This document shows positions 8,519-18,539 of a DNA stretch of 64,000 bases, piece by piece. Below the pieces are notes generated by a model that did no database searches, was not told where the DNA came from, and worked only from the letters and a program-made list of their open reading frames with translations. The stretch spans positions 1-64,000 of the forward strand of contig CASEAQ010000017.1 in the NCBI GenBank assembly GCA_949285735.1, written 5' to 3'. The DNA is from an uncultured Bacteroidales bacterium (GTDB lineage Bacteria > Bacteroidota > Bacteroidia > Bacteroidales > Muribaculaceae). Position numbers and translations under genes: made by a program. Each line of letters begins with the position of its first letter. The stretch's first letter is position 1.

Positions 8519-11500
8519 ATGCGTATGGAAGTAGATGATTATTCCTTGATAGCCAATACAGGAATCCAATTGTTTTCTTTTCCTGTCACCATTGACAAAC
8601 AATGGCGGAAAAAGATATGGTTTCATGAATGGTTTGACGAAAGCATGGGGGAGAATGGTAAGTGGTGCCTCGAAATATTGAAAGAAATAACATTCAAGGA
8701 CAACGATACGAAATTTTATTACAGGCTGACCGATTTGAACGACCTCGGCTATCTGAATCCCACTATAAGTTTTGAGAATGGCGATTTCACCCACCACGAC
8801 TTGCAGGGCGACGGAATCGAGCCGTTGATGACCGATGGGGAAATGGGCGAGAATGTCGATGGTGTAATATTCAGCATGAATTTCAATGCTTCGTGCTGCA
8901 ACTTAGACAAATTGCTCGGCCAGTGGCTGCCGATGCCATACTTGAAGCGTAAAAATGAAACCAGCTTCGACCTTAACCCGCTTAATTGGGTGAGGTTCAA
9001 AATCGTTCCGTTGCCAGGCAAGGAGGGCGGCAATGCGCCGTCGGGCAAAATAGATTGTGTGGTGGTGATGGCTGTTGACAGCCGCACGGGCAATTATTGT
9101 GACCAATATCGTGAATATCCTGCCTTTGAGAATCAAGCCGACAAGCAACTCGATTTCGAGCTGTGCGACGATTGCATAACGCTGATGGACTATTGCTCGG
9201 GGCTGAACGGGCAAAACTATGTTGACCGCCACTTGTTCAAGCTCGTGCATCCCGAGTGCGATGGCGGTCCCGAGAGCTACAAGCCTCGCCGCGGAGAGTA
9301 TCACATGTCGTATGCCGCTTCATACATTTATCTTGTCAACTACCTCGCCGACCTTGCCAGCAGGCAATTAGCTCCGCAAAAAATCACCCTGTATCGAGGC
9401 ATAGAGCAGGGCGTGACACCGCGGTTTGTCGATATGATGGTGGACGTGGGCAACTCGCGTACCACGGCCTTGCTCATCGAGGAGCTTGAGGACGGCGAAA
9501 TACACAATAACAACATTTTCACGCGTGTGCGCAAACTGGAGCTCACCGACATGAGCACGATGGTCGATGTGGCCGACCCTGAATTGAAAATAATACGCTA
9601 CGGCGAGCCATTCGACATGCGGCTGGCATTCCGCCGTGCCAAATTTGGCGATTTCGGCATTGGCGACAGCCGTCAGTTTGTCTATCCCAGCCTTGTCAGG
9701 CTTGGACATGAGGCCGACAGGCTCATTCACCTCACGCACATTGGTGACAACGACACGCGCGAAACGTTATCGACCTATTCAAGCCCCAAGCGTTACCTGT
9801 GGGACGACAAACTCAATGCCGAGGAATGGCGTTTCTTGCTGCTCGAAGGTGAACCCGAGAGCGAGAGCTCACTGCAAATCAACGGCATAAGCGAGATGCT
9901 CACCGAGACTGGCAAGGTGTGCAGCGGCAGCAAACGTAAGGGCGAGGAGATGCTGGCCGGCACGTCGTTCAAATATTCGCGGCAGTCGCTCATGACATTT
10001 TCGTTCTTGGAGATGCTTGTGCAAGCCGACGCGCAAATCAACCGCCACGACTACCGCCGTGACCGTGGCGACATTTCCATGCCGCGGCAGATAAAGCGGC
10101 TCGTGGTAACATGCCCGACTACTATGACCAGGGTTGAACGCGAGGCATTGGTGGGGTGCGCCAAAGATGCAATCAAGTTGTGGGAAAGTTTCAAGTTCAG
10201 TGCGCTCGACGACCCGTATGACGACACCCAGAACGCCAGCCGCCATGCGACAGTGAAAGTGATTCCGAGCATGAAGCGTGTCAACGTGGGCGACGATGAT
10301 GTGCCTTGGTATTACGACGAGGCTACTTGCGCGCAGATGGTGTATATGTATGGCGAAATCGGCTATAAGTACCGCAAAGGCTACAAGGAATTTTTCGACC
10401 TCTATGGCAAGCGCATAGGCGACGACAAGCAAAACTCGCTGACGGTGGCGTCGCTCGACATAGGCGCCGGCACAAGCGACCTGATGATTAACAAGTACAG
10501 TTATGCCGAAAGCTGCGGCATCAACGAACCAGCAAGTATCGAGCCCGACCCGAAATTCTTCGACAGCTACTATGAGGCCGGCGACGACATCCTCAAGGAG
10601 CTTATCAAGCAAGTGATGTATATGCGCGAAGACAGCGGCCTGTACACCAAGATGAAGGAGCTGAACGGTGCTAGTTTCGAGCAATTCAAGCAGTGTGCCA
10701 AGGACACTGTGGGCGACTACAACGAGCAGACCTATTATGACCGCATCATGCGCCGCGACTTCAACCTGCAATACTCCGTGCCGCTCATGTATTACTACCT
10801 CGACCTCTTGGTGAAAGGGGCCGGCGACCGCATAGTTTCGTTTGGCGACGTGTTTGCCCGCAATCGCCCCAGCGCAGCCGTGTGTGCCTATTTCAAGCGG
10901 CATTTTAAGTTCGACCTTGAAACGGTCAATTGGAACTTCAAGTATCAGGTGGTTTACGACATCATCGCTAACAAAATCGAGCCGTTGATGAAGACCATCG
11001 CCACCATCATTTATGCTATGGGCAGCGACATCGCAATACTTTCGGGCCGCCCTGCTTCGTTGCCGCCTGTGAGGGATTTGCTGTTGAAATATTATTGCGT
11101 GTCGCCCGACAGGCTCATTTTGCTCAACAACTACTATGTGGGCGACTGGTATCCCTACGGTCGCAACCGTGGCATAGTGGCCGATGCAAAGCCCATCGTG
11201 GCAATCGGTGCCGCCATTGCCGACAACAGTTATGGCAAGGGTAACTTGCCCGACTTCTTTGTGAAGCCCGACCGGCTTGCCAAGAACTTGAAATCGACAG
11301 TCAATTACATAAGCGAGAATCCCGACAAGGAGGGCAATTCGCCAGGTCGTGCCGATTACCTCATCAGCCCGTCGGTCGATATGGGCGAAATTGTAGTCGG
11401 TGGGCTGCCTGTGAACCTGTATGCACGCCAGCTCGACTTGAAGGATTACCCGTCGCGCATAATGTTTATAATCGAGTATAACTATGAATACTTCCGCGAC

Positions 11501-11770
11501 AAGGTAATCGCCACCAAGCATGTGACAACCGACGGCGACATAAACAAATATGTGAAAGATGAAATTGCCAAGCAGAAAGAAAAGCTGCCTTACCGCATCA
11601 CCATCAAACGTGAAGATGCCGAAGACCTTGAGTCGATTGCCATCGAATCAATCACGTCGGTAAAGAACAGCGACTATGAAGACTTGCCAGTGAATATGCT
11701 CAAGCTGCATGTGCAGACGCTTGAAGCACGCGAGCGGCACTGGCTTGACACTGGCATCATCGATTTATAA
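8519..11770 (+). CDS. SrfB-like actin/Hsp70-fold ATPase
   Basis: The 1083-residue protein has the three nucleotide-binding signatures of the actin/Hsp70 ATPase fold: phosphate-1 MMVDVGNSRTT (Asp309), phosphate-2 LDIGAGTSDLM (Asp647) and an adenosine motif AILSGRPASLPPV (about 839-851). Their wide spacing, the large N-terminal region (1-300) and the overall length match the SrfB virulence-factor family rather than DnaK or MreB. The next gene encodes an SrfC-like GTPase, as in enterobacterial srfABC, which strengthens the call. No signal peptide or membrane segment is visible, so it should be cytosolic. ATG 8519 and ATG 8525 are both possible. It is first in an eight-gene unit. Confidence 0.8.
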   Translation: MRMEVDDYSLIANTGIQLFSFPVTIDKQWRKKIWFHEWFDESMGENGKWCLEILKEITFKDNDTKFYYRLTDLNDLGYLNPTISFENGDFTHHDLQGDGIEPLMTDGEMGENVDGVIFSMNFNASCCNLDKLLGQWLPMPYLKRKNETSFDLNPLNWVRFKIVPLPGKEGGNAPSGKIDCVVVMAVDSRTGNYCDQYREYPAFENQADKQLDFELCDDCITLMDYCSGLNGQNYVDRHLFKLVHPECDGGPESYKPRRGEYHMSYAASYIYLVNYLADLASRQLAPQKITLYRGIEQGVTPRFVDMMVDVGNSRTTALLIEELEDGEIHNNNIFTRVRKLELTDMSTMVDVADPELKIIRYGEPFDMRLAFRRAKFGDFGIGDSRQFVYPSLVRLGHEADRLIHLTHIGDNDTRETLSTYSSPKRYLWDDKLNAEEWRFLLLEGEPESESSLQINGISEMLTETGKVCSGSKRKGEEMLAGTSFKYSRQSLMTFSFLEMLVQADAQINRHDYRRDRGDISMPRQIKRLVVTCPTTMTRVEREALVGCAKDAIKLWESFKFSALDDPYDDTQNASRHATVKVIPSMKRVNVGDDDVPWYYDEATCAQMVYMYGEIGYKYRKGYKEFFDLYGKRIGDDKQNSLTVASLDIGAGTSDLMINKYSYAESCGINEPASIEPDPKFFDSYYEAGDDILKELIKQVMYMREDSGLYTKMKELNGASFEQFKQCAKDTVGDYNEQTYYDRIMRRDFNLQYSVPLMYYYLDLLVKGAGDRIVSFGDVFARNRPSAAVCAYFKRHFKFDLETVNWNFKYQVVYDIIANKIEPLMKTIATIIYAMGSDIAILSGRPASLPPVRDLLLKYYCVSPDRLILLNNYYVGDWYPYGRNRGIVADAKPIVAIGAAIADNSYGKGNLPDFFVKPDRLAKNLKSTVNYISENPDKEGNSPGRADYLISPSVDMGEIVVGGLPVNLYARQLDLKDYPSRIMFIIEYNYEYFRDKVIATKHVTTDGDINKYVKDEIAKQKEKLPYRITIKREDAEDLESIAIESITSVKNSDYEDLPVNMLKLHVQTLEARERHWLDTGIIDL

Positions 11771-11775
11771 TATTA

Positions 11776-14631
11776 ATGCAAAACAAGACTATGGCAAACG
11801 AAACAATAAGCACAATCGACCGGCATTCGAGGCTCATAAACGAAGCAATAGCATGGTCGATAAAATACGAGAAAGTGGGATTCCCCACAGAAGAATTCAA
11901 GAACTACCGACGGCAAATAGCCACCATGCGCGATGCGCTCACCGACCGTTGCGCCATTGCCGCCTATGGCGAAAGCCAAGTGGGCAAATCATACCTCATG
12001 AGCAGCCTGTTATCATCGCCTGGCAAGCCTTTCGTCATCGAGAACCAAGGGGAAACCTACAGTTTCATCGACGACTTGAACCCAAGTGGAGGCTCAACGG
12101 TGAGCACCGAGTCAACTGGTGTCATAACTCGTTTCACCACACAAGAAGATGCCAATCTAGGCATGAAAAACTATGTACACGTGCGCAATTTCTCGGTCGT
12201 TGACATCGTGCTGCTGCTTGTCGATTCGTTTTACAACGACATGAAGGACCATAAAGTGGTTTCGTCGAACGAATATGACGAACAATTGCAGCAAATCATA
12301 GCTGAATGCAAAAGCCGCGGCAACCAAAAACAGGCGGTTATCAACGAGGACGACATTCGCACGATTGAAGAATACATTCGCGACAATTGCGAGTCGGCAG
12401 GTACGCTCAAGGCTTCGCAGTATTTCAATGTGCTGGCCGCCGACATTGCTTGCGTTCCTATGAATCGCTGGGCCGAAGTATTTGGCATCATGTGGAATGG
12501 ATACCAGCACTTCACGCTCATGCTCAGCAAGCTGCTTGCCGAATACGAGAAAATAGGCTTCAACACCAACGTATATATCCCGTTTGGCGGCGTACAGCGC
12601 AGCAAGGGGACATTGCTTGACGTGCGTTGGCTCGACATAATCTGCGACGAAAGCATCAACATAGAAGAGTTCAAGGAAACCACCATCGACATTTATGATG
12701 GCACAGGGCAAAGGCTCACAAGCGGATTTAAAAAATCATACCTCGCCGCACTCACTGCCGAAATCACATTTGTACTGTCGCCCGAAATTACCAACGACAG
12801 GCAATTCTTGCGCTACATCGACCTGCTCGACTTCCCAGGAGCACGGTCGCGCGAAAACATGAGCGAAAAAGATGTATCGGACAAGGACATACCACAACTG
12901 CTGCGCCGTGGCAAGGTGGCTTACCTGTTCAACAAATATTCACGGGCACTGAAATTGAGTTCCATTCTCTTCTGCTTCCACAATGTGCAGAAAGTGGGTC
13001 CCGATGTGGGCAACTCAATCAACGACTGGATAGAAAAATCGATAGGCGCAACACCCGAAGCCCGTGCCGAATCGCTGCAAGGACTTGGCGGACTATCGCC
13101 ACTGCTCGTTGTGGCCACCAAGTTCAACATGGACTTGGAGTTCAACAAAAGTGACCATCCTGGCGAACTCACCAACCACTGGACACGATTCAGCAAGTTG
13201 TTGCCCGAAATTGTCACACCACACACATGGCTCGAAACATGGGTGACTGGAGCCGTGCCCTACTTCCGCCAGATTTACCCGCTGCGCGACTTCTACTGGT
13301 CAAAAAAACGCAAGCTGTTCACTGGCTACAGCGACGTGAAAGGAAGCGAACACCCCGAAGACGGGTATGACATGAGCGAAATACAAGGTTTCCCCCATTA
13401 CTGGGACGAACTGAAACAATCATTTGTCAACCACGAGTTCATACGCCGACACTTCGCCGACCCGACACAAGCATGGAACGACGTGGCTACTCCCAACAAC
13501 GACGGCTCAAAAGCCATCATAAGAGTACTTGACAAGATTGCCCCAAACTTGCACGCCAACCGGGAACGCATGTTCCACAAGCGACTCACCGACATATTAG
13601 ACAGCATGATGAGGGTACTCGGTGCTATATACAAACCTATGGACGCCGAGGGCAACAACAAAAAAGTGCGCCGAACGATAGGACGCATAAAAATGGGAAT
13701 GGCCAAGCTGAAGACCACAAAAGGGCAAGAAGCATTCGGCCGAATAATCGACAACTTCATGGTTGACCCGCTGGAATTAGTCCCAGTGGTGCGCGACATA
13801 CTTGTTTACCACCGCGAAAGGCCCGAAGCCCTCACCGAAATCGACACCGTGCGCACCGATGCCGGCATAGTGATAGGCGACAGCCGGGAGAAAAACCTGC
13901 AACGCCTCTATGACTACTACTATGCCGAGGACGAACAAGAATTGCAGGAAATGCTCGGGGAAATCAAGCTTAACGATGTGCTGAGCAACAAGGAGGGAAA
14001 CCGTTGCAAGACCGATGGCGACCTTGTGACACGCAACATTGTAAACTACTGGAAGTCGATACACCTCAACCACCTCAAAGAGCCTCTTAGCAAAATGATG
14101 CTCCCCGAAACAGAGGAAATCATCAATGCGCTGCAAAATCTTTTCGACAAGCTGCAAGTGGCACAAAACAAGCTCAGGGAAAGAATCAACGAATATGAAA
14201 AACGGCAAGGATTCAGCGATGAGAACAAACTCACCGTTATTTCCGACTTCGCTTCGTTGGTGCTTAACGACTTTGTAAACACCATCGGTCGTGAATACAT
14301 GACACCTGCCTACATACAAGAAGTAAAAGACAAGGCACAAGCATGTAACATACGGCCCGAGGATATCAAATATGACCAAGTAACCGTGGCTCGCCCGACA
14401 GTGCAAGACATCAATTCGGTAGAGTCTTCGCTCGAAGCACTTTACAGCCGCGACCTCAAGGACGGAGAGCAACAAGCCAATGGCAAAAAACTACCTTTTG
14501 AGGATAATTTCGACCGTTGGACCAACCTCCTGTACATCGGCATTCTGCTGGCAAGCAACGTTCCCGACAACTCGGCATCGAACGAGGAAATCGGTATTAT
14601 ATATAATAATTGCAAGGAACTCAAATACTAA
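11776..14631 (+). CDS. SrfC-like dynamin-type GTPase
   Basis: The 951-residue protein starts 5 bp after the SrfB-like gene. Visible GTPase motifs are G1 GESQVGKS (65-72), a Ser/Thr-rich switch I segment (TESTGVITRF), G3 DFPG (352-355) and a G4-like TKFNMD (448-453). The long insertions and a large helical C-terminal half (about 560-900, with a coiled coil near 800-835) fit the SrfC/putative virulence-factor family and resemble dynamin-like GTPases. Membrane remodelling or assembly is plausible but not shown. No signal peptide. An alternative start is ATG 11791. Confidence 0.82.
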   Translation: MQNKTMANETISTIDRHSRLINEAIAWSIKYEKVGFPTEEFKNYRRQIATMRDALTDRCAIAAYGESQVGKSYLMSSLLSSPGKPFVIENQGETYSFIDDLNPSGGSTVSTESTGVITRFTTQEDANLGMKNYVHVRNFSVVDIVLLLVDSFYNDMKDHKVVSSNEYDEQLQQIIAECKSRGNQKQAVINEDDIRTIEEYIRDNCESAGTLKASQYFNVLAADIACVPMNRWAEVFGIMWNGYQHFTLMLSKLLAEYEKIGFNTNVYIPFGGVQRSKGTLLDVRWLDIICDESINIEEFKETTIDIYDGTGQRLTSGFKKSYLAALTAEITFVLSPEITNDRQFLRYIDLLDFPGARSRENMSEKDVSDKDIPQLLRRGKVAYLFNKYSRALKLSSILFCFHNVQKVGPDVGNSINDWIEKSIGATPEARAESLQGLGGLSPLLVVATKFNMDLEFNKSDHPGELTNHWTRFSKLLPEIVTPHTWLETWVTGAVPYFRQIYPLRDFYWSKKRKLFTGYSDVKGSEHPEDGYDMSEIQGFPHYWDELKQSFVNHEFIRRHFADPTQAWNDVATPNNDGSKAIIRVLDKIAPNLHANRERMFHKRLTDILDSMMRVLGAIYKPMDAEGNNKKVRRTIGRIKMGMAKLKTTKGQEAFGRIIDNFMVDPLELVPVVRDILVYHRERPEALTEIDTVRTDAGIVIGDSREKNLQRLYDYYYAEDEQELQEMLGEIKLNDVLSNKEGNRCKTDGDLVTRNIVNYWKSIHLNHLKEPLSKMMLPETEEIINALQNLFDKLQVAQNKLRERINEYEKRQGFSDENKLTVISDFASLVLNDFVNTIGREYMTPAYIQEVKDKAQACNIRPEDIKYDQVTVARPTVQDINSVESSLEALYSRDLKDGEQQANGKKLPFEDNFDRWTNLLYIGILLASNVPDNSASNEEIGIIYNNCKELKY

Positions 14632-14648
14632 AACCACCTCTCTTAGTC

Positions 14649-17435
14649 ATGGCAAGCAATTTCAAAGGCATAAAAGGGAAACGCGGATTGTGCAGTATCG
14701 AGAAATCCAATTTCACCGATATTCAAGCCATAGGGCAAGACCCAATATACCTGCGTTACAATAGCATAAAAGCAGTCGTTGACAAGTACATCGACCCGCA
14801 GTACCGTTCTTTCCTGGCCGAGCCAGAATATGTGGAACGCACTGCCGAAATCGCATGGTATGCCGACGACTGGGGCAGTAGCGACGTGCCAACGCCGCTA
14901 AAAGATGCCCCCGAACGTATCGACGAGTTTGAAGCCATAGTCAAGCATTACCGCGACACTTGCAACAAACTCAGCGGCAACAACCGATTGATACTGGAAA
15001 AAGCCACAAGATACATCAACGAGGACTTTGCCTATTGCATAGGCGACAATATAGTACTGGCGGTGTGGGGCATGAAACCAAACCCCTACATCTACCGCTC
15101 GGTAGGCAAAATCGTGCAAGAATTTAACTTCGGACGCAACCACATGGTAACATTCGATGCAGGAGAAAAAGGTCGCATCGATGGCCGCCGCAAGAAAAGT
15201 GTGCGAGTGGCCGATGGCGGCACTGTGTCGGGCAGCATGGTTCCTGAAGTGAAGGCGCAAGACGGCTATACGTTCGACGGCTGGGCGCCCGACCCATTCA
15301 CGACAACCATCAACAAGGCAACGACATTCAGTGCACAATATTCGGCAGTGAAAGAACCCGACAACGATGGCGGCGATTCAGACCATTCGGTCAATCCCGA
15401 CAATGTTTCGCCAGTTCCCCCCAAGCCACCAGTTCCTCCCGAGCCGCCGGTTGACGACAAGGTCAAGGTGGAGTTTGATGCTGGTGTGGGTGGCCATTTC
15501 GACGACGGCAGCACTCGTCGTACTGTCGAGGTCAAAAGTGGCGAATATATTTCGACATGGCAAATACCGCACGTCACGACAAACCAAGGGTATAAATTCG
15601 AGGGATGGGAACCCGATCCGACAAGTGAACCTATGCAGGGTAGCACGATATGTAATGCTCGGTATTCCGAGGTCACTGTCGTTAACGAGGTCACCGAGAA
15701 GCATTCGTGGTGGCAGCGTGTGCGCGACTGGTGGGTTGGCTTGTGGGCAGGTGGTGGCTGTCGGCGACGCTTGCGTGGTTGCTTGTGGTTCCTGCTCATG
15801 TTGTTGCTCCTTGCTTTGATATTGTGGCTATGTTCGTGGTTGTTCAAGGATTGCTCGTGCAGTTGCGACCATGACGACGAACTCGACAGGGTGGAGCAGG
15901 TGGACAAGATAACTACCGACGATGGCCGTGAAGTGGACAACAATGGAACTACGCAGCCTATAACCGACGATACTGGTACGCTGCCCGACACAGGCAATGC
16001 AATAGTGCCGCCGGTAATCAACGACGGAGGCACGATGCCGCCAATTGTCGAGCAGCCGGGAATGCCCAGCATTATAGGCAACCGTCTGTTCATTTTCATG
16101 GAAGATGCCAACGGCGACATCGATGCGCTGGCGCAAGATTTTAAGAAAGCTTATCCGGGCGAGCAATACAAAATCATCGGTTTTGACCGTGAAGTGAAGT
16201 CGCTCGTAATAGAAATTCCTGCCAATGAGCGTGATGACATCCGCAAGTCGCTCAACTCGAAGCTGCCAAATCATTCATTCTTCGTGTTTGATGAGGAAGT
16301 GTATGAGTTGAACGGGCATCAAAGCGCAGCCGACGAGTCGCTGCGTGGGTGGCATATCAATGCCATCAACCTCACTGGCGGATGGCAGATTACACGCGGA
16401 CAAAGCGATGTTGTAGTTGCAGTTGTTGATGATGGTATCGATGCCAGCCACACTATGTTTGCAGGGCGCATTGTCAATCCCTACAATGTGTATCGCCAAG
16501 ACAACCACCTAAGCTATGGTGAAGGACACGGAACGCACACTGCCGCACTTGCCGCCGGTTCTGCCGATTATATTAAAGATGGTGCGGCAGGAGTGGCTCC
16601 TGAGTGCAAGCTCATGCCTGTGCAGGTGTTCGACAATGGTATGTGTCCGCTGTCGGCATTGGTGAGTGGAGTAATGTACTCGGTGCATCATGATGCCGAT
16701 GTGGTAAACATCTCCATAGGTCCCTCGTTCAAAGGTCTTAATATGTTGCCCGAGGAACAGCAGGACGAGATTGCCCGCAACACATTCCGCAACACGCAGA
16801 TGCTGTGGGAACGCGTGTGCAGCATAGCCGCCTCGAAACGGTGCATACTGGTGTTTGCCGCAGGCAACGACAACATACTTGCTGCCATCCCCCCGGAAAA
16901 CCGTACAAACTCGGCAATAGTGGTGTCGGCTGTGAATAGCGGCCTGTCGCAGACCGATTTTACCAACTATGGCGACGAAGCCGACATATCGGCACCCGGC
17001 GAAGCCATATATAGCGCATTCCCCGGAAACAGGTTCCAGTCGATGGACGGCACGAGCATGGCAGCACCCATTGTGACGGGAACCGTGGCTTTGATGAAGT
17101 GCCTTGACAAGGAAATCACGGTGAAACAGGCCCGCTACGTGCTGCAAAAGACCGGTGCGGCAGTGCGGGGCGACGTGCCTGTGATGGTGCAAGTCGATAG
17201 GGCATTGCAAACGGTAAAGAGCGGCGATTATCCTGCCGATGACCAAATCGGTGACGGAGTAGCAAGACCTTCCGTACCTGCCGACACGGTTGCACCCCCT
17301 CCCACAAAAGACGAAGTTGAGCAACCTGCCGAGCAAGACGGAGGCACAGACTATGACGAGATTCGCCGCCAGATAAGGGAGCATGAGCGGCGCATCGACG
17401 AACTCAAGAAACTGTTGCCAGAGAACCAAAAATGA
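14649..17435 (+). CDS. membrane-anchored subtilisin-like protease with InlB-type repeats
   Basis: From ATG 14649 the protein has 928 residues. Order: N-terminal region without signal peptide (1-155), two InlB/Listeria-Bacteroides-type repeats (about 162-230 and 270-340, each ending in a GYTFDGW/GYKFEGW-like motif), an Arg-rich stretch, one transmembrane helix (about 376-400), an acidic Cys-rich linker, then an S8 peptidase with Asp594 (VVDDGI), His627 (GHGTHTA) and Ser803 (GTSMAAP). The whole triad is intact. Positive residues before the helix predict repeats in the cytosol and protease in the periplasm. The C-terminus has a short coiled coil. A TTG at 14610 would lie inside the upstream gene. 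Confidence 0.88.
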   Translation: MASNFKGIKGKRGLCSIEKSNFTDIQAIGQDPIYLRYNSIKAVVDKYIDPQYRSFLAEPEYVERTAEIAWYADDWGSSDVPTPLKDAPERIDEFEAIVKHYRDTCNKLSGNNRLILEKATRYINEDFAYCIGDNIVLAVWGMKPNPYIYRSVGKIVQEFNFGRNHMVTFDAGEKGRIDGRRKKSVRVADGGTVSGSMVPEVKAQDGYTFDGWAPDPFTTTINKATTFSAQYSAVKEPDNDGGDSDHSVNPDNVSPVPPKPPVPPEPPVDDKVKVEFDAGVGGHFDDGSTRRTVEVKSGEYISTWQIPHVTTNQGYKFEGWEPDPTSEPMQGSTICNARYSEVTVVNEVTEKHSWWQRVRDWWVGLWAGGGCRRRLRGCLWFLLMLLLLALILWLCSWLFKDCSCSCDHDDELDRVEQVDKITTDDGREVDNNGTTQPITDDTGTLPDTGNAIVPPVINDGGTMPPIVEQPGMPSIIGNRLFIFMEDANGDIDALAQDFKKAYPGEQYKIIGFDREVKSLVIEIPANERDDIRKSLNSKLPNHSFFVFDEEVYELNGHQSAADESLRGWHINAINLTGGWQITRGQSDVVVAVVDDGIDASHTMFAGRIVNPYNVYRQDNHLSYGEGHGTHTAALAAGSADYIKDGAAGVAPECKLMPVQVFDNGMCPLSALVSGVMYSVHHDADVVNISIGPSFKGLNMLPEEQQDEIARNTFRNTQMLWERVCSIAASKRCILVFAAGNDNILAAIPPENRTNSAIVVSAVNSGLSQTDFTNYGDEADISAPGEAIYSAFPGNRFQSMDGTSMAAPIVTGTVALMKCLDKEITVKQARYVLQKTGAAVRGDVPVMVQVDRALQTVKSGDYPADDQIGDGVARPSVPADTVAPPPTKDEVEQPAEQDGGTDYDEIRRQIREHERRIDELKKLLPENQK

Positions 17436-17445
17436 TGTTTGTGCT

Positions 17446-18519
17446 ATGAATAAGACTTTGAAATTCTCGTGGGGTCATATAGTATCGTTCTTGGCCCTCA
17501 TATTCATGAGCTATGTTTCGTTCATGGGGGCATTTTACATGACCAATGGCGACATGATGGTTTCCATCATTGCTATTGCCGCCATTGATGTGATGTTGCT
17601 GGCGGTGTTTTCGTGGGCGCAGTTGTTGAAAGCCACTATACGTAAATTCGACAAGCGGGTCAAACTTGAGCGTTTCGTGGTGTTGGTACTGTGTCCGATT
17701 GTAACCATAGCATCTATGCTGCCACAGAATTATTTTTGGCTTGTATATGGTGAACGCGACCTTGTGGTGACGTCGTTCAACACCTCGATTGTTGAATCGA
17801 AAGGGATGTTTGATGACTATGAGCGATATGCCGATGAACGCATCGACCGCTACACCTCGTTGCTCGACCGTACATTTGGCGACGATAAAACGACTAAAGA
17901 TAACTATGTCAATACGTTGCGGCTGCAATTGCTGTCGGTCAATTACGACTCGCTGCGCAGCAAGGCCGTGCGATGGATTGACAATGCCGGGCGCGACGGC
18001 ACTGTGTGGAATGCGTTCCTTGTGGGCAATTCGCGGCAAATCACGCAGTCAATCGAGGAGTGGCACGGCACATTAGTGGAATATTCCACCCCGGTGCTTA
18101 GCAACGAAGGCAAGGAGGTCGTTCCGTTTGATGCCGATGGCGCATCGCTCAATGCCGCCACTGCCGGGTTGCAGACGATTGTTGAGGTGTATGCCGGGCA
18201 GTCGGGTGTGAGCTGGATAACGTTTCCTATGTGTATATTGCTGTTTGCTTGCATGTTGCTACCCTACGTCGTGCAGCAGCGCAATACCAAGGCTCGCCGT
18301 CGCATCTACTTATTGCCGTTTTTCCATAAGAAAACACCGACACCTGTGGGTGGAGGAGGTCTTTATGACAGCACGTTTGACATGAATGTCGATAAACCAC
18401 ACGATAGCAAGCCGTCGGGTAAAAACATATACAGTGGCACTATCGACATGAATGATGGTAGTAAAAAGAAAATTGCCAACAAAAATGGGAAAAATGATAT
18501 ATATAACTCGACTTTTTAA
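17446..18519 (+). CDS. four-pass membrane protein with repeated YxSTF tail
   Basis: I do not recognise this 357-residue family. Three transmembrane helices lie in the first 105 residues (starting near 10, 38 and 75), then a soluble part of about 140 residues, a fourth helix (about 249-270) and a basic cytosol-predicted tail. The positive-inside rule puts the central domain in the periplasm and both ends in the cytosol. The tail holds three spaced copies of one motif: LYDSTFDMN, IYSGTIDMN and a final IYNSTF. Spaced copies in a flexible tail suggest a docking site. The ATG at 17446 lies 10 bp after the protease gene. Confidence 0.75.
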   Translation: MNKTLKFSWGHIVSFLALIFMSYVSFMGAFYMTNGDMMVSIIAIAAIDVMLLAVFSWAQLLKATIRKFDKRVKLERFVVLVLCPIVTIASMLPQNYFWLVYGERDLVVTSFNTSIVESKGMFDDYERYADERIDRYTSLLDRTFGDDKTTKDNYVNTLRLQLLSVNYDSLRSKAVRWIDNAGRDGTVWNAFLVGNSRQITQSIEEWHGTLVEYSTPVLSNEGKEVVPFDADGASLNAATAGLQTIVEVYAGQSGVSWITFPMCILLFACMLLPYVVQQRNTKARRRIYLLPFFHKKTPTPVGGGGLYDSTFDMNVDKPHDSKPSGKNIYSGTIDMNDGSKKKIANKNGKNDIYNSTF

Positions 18520-18539
18520 TTTAAACGCAGTGAATCGAC

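Noticed and set aside
9869-11521. 550-codon leftward open frame inside the SrfB-like gene
   Set aside because: Antisense shadow of a GC-rich third-position gene; the forward product has clear ATPase motifs.
8519-11770. Hsp70/DnaK chaperone or MreB for the first operon gene
   Set aside because: Motif spacing, length (1083 residues), missing substrate-binding domain and the SrfC-like neighbour fit SrfB better.
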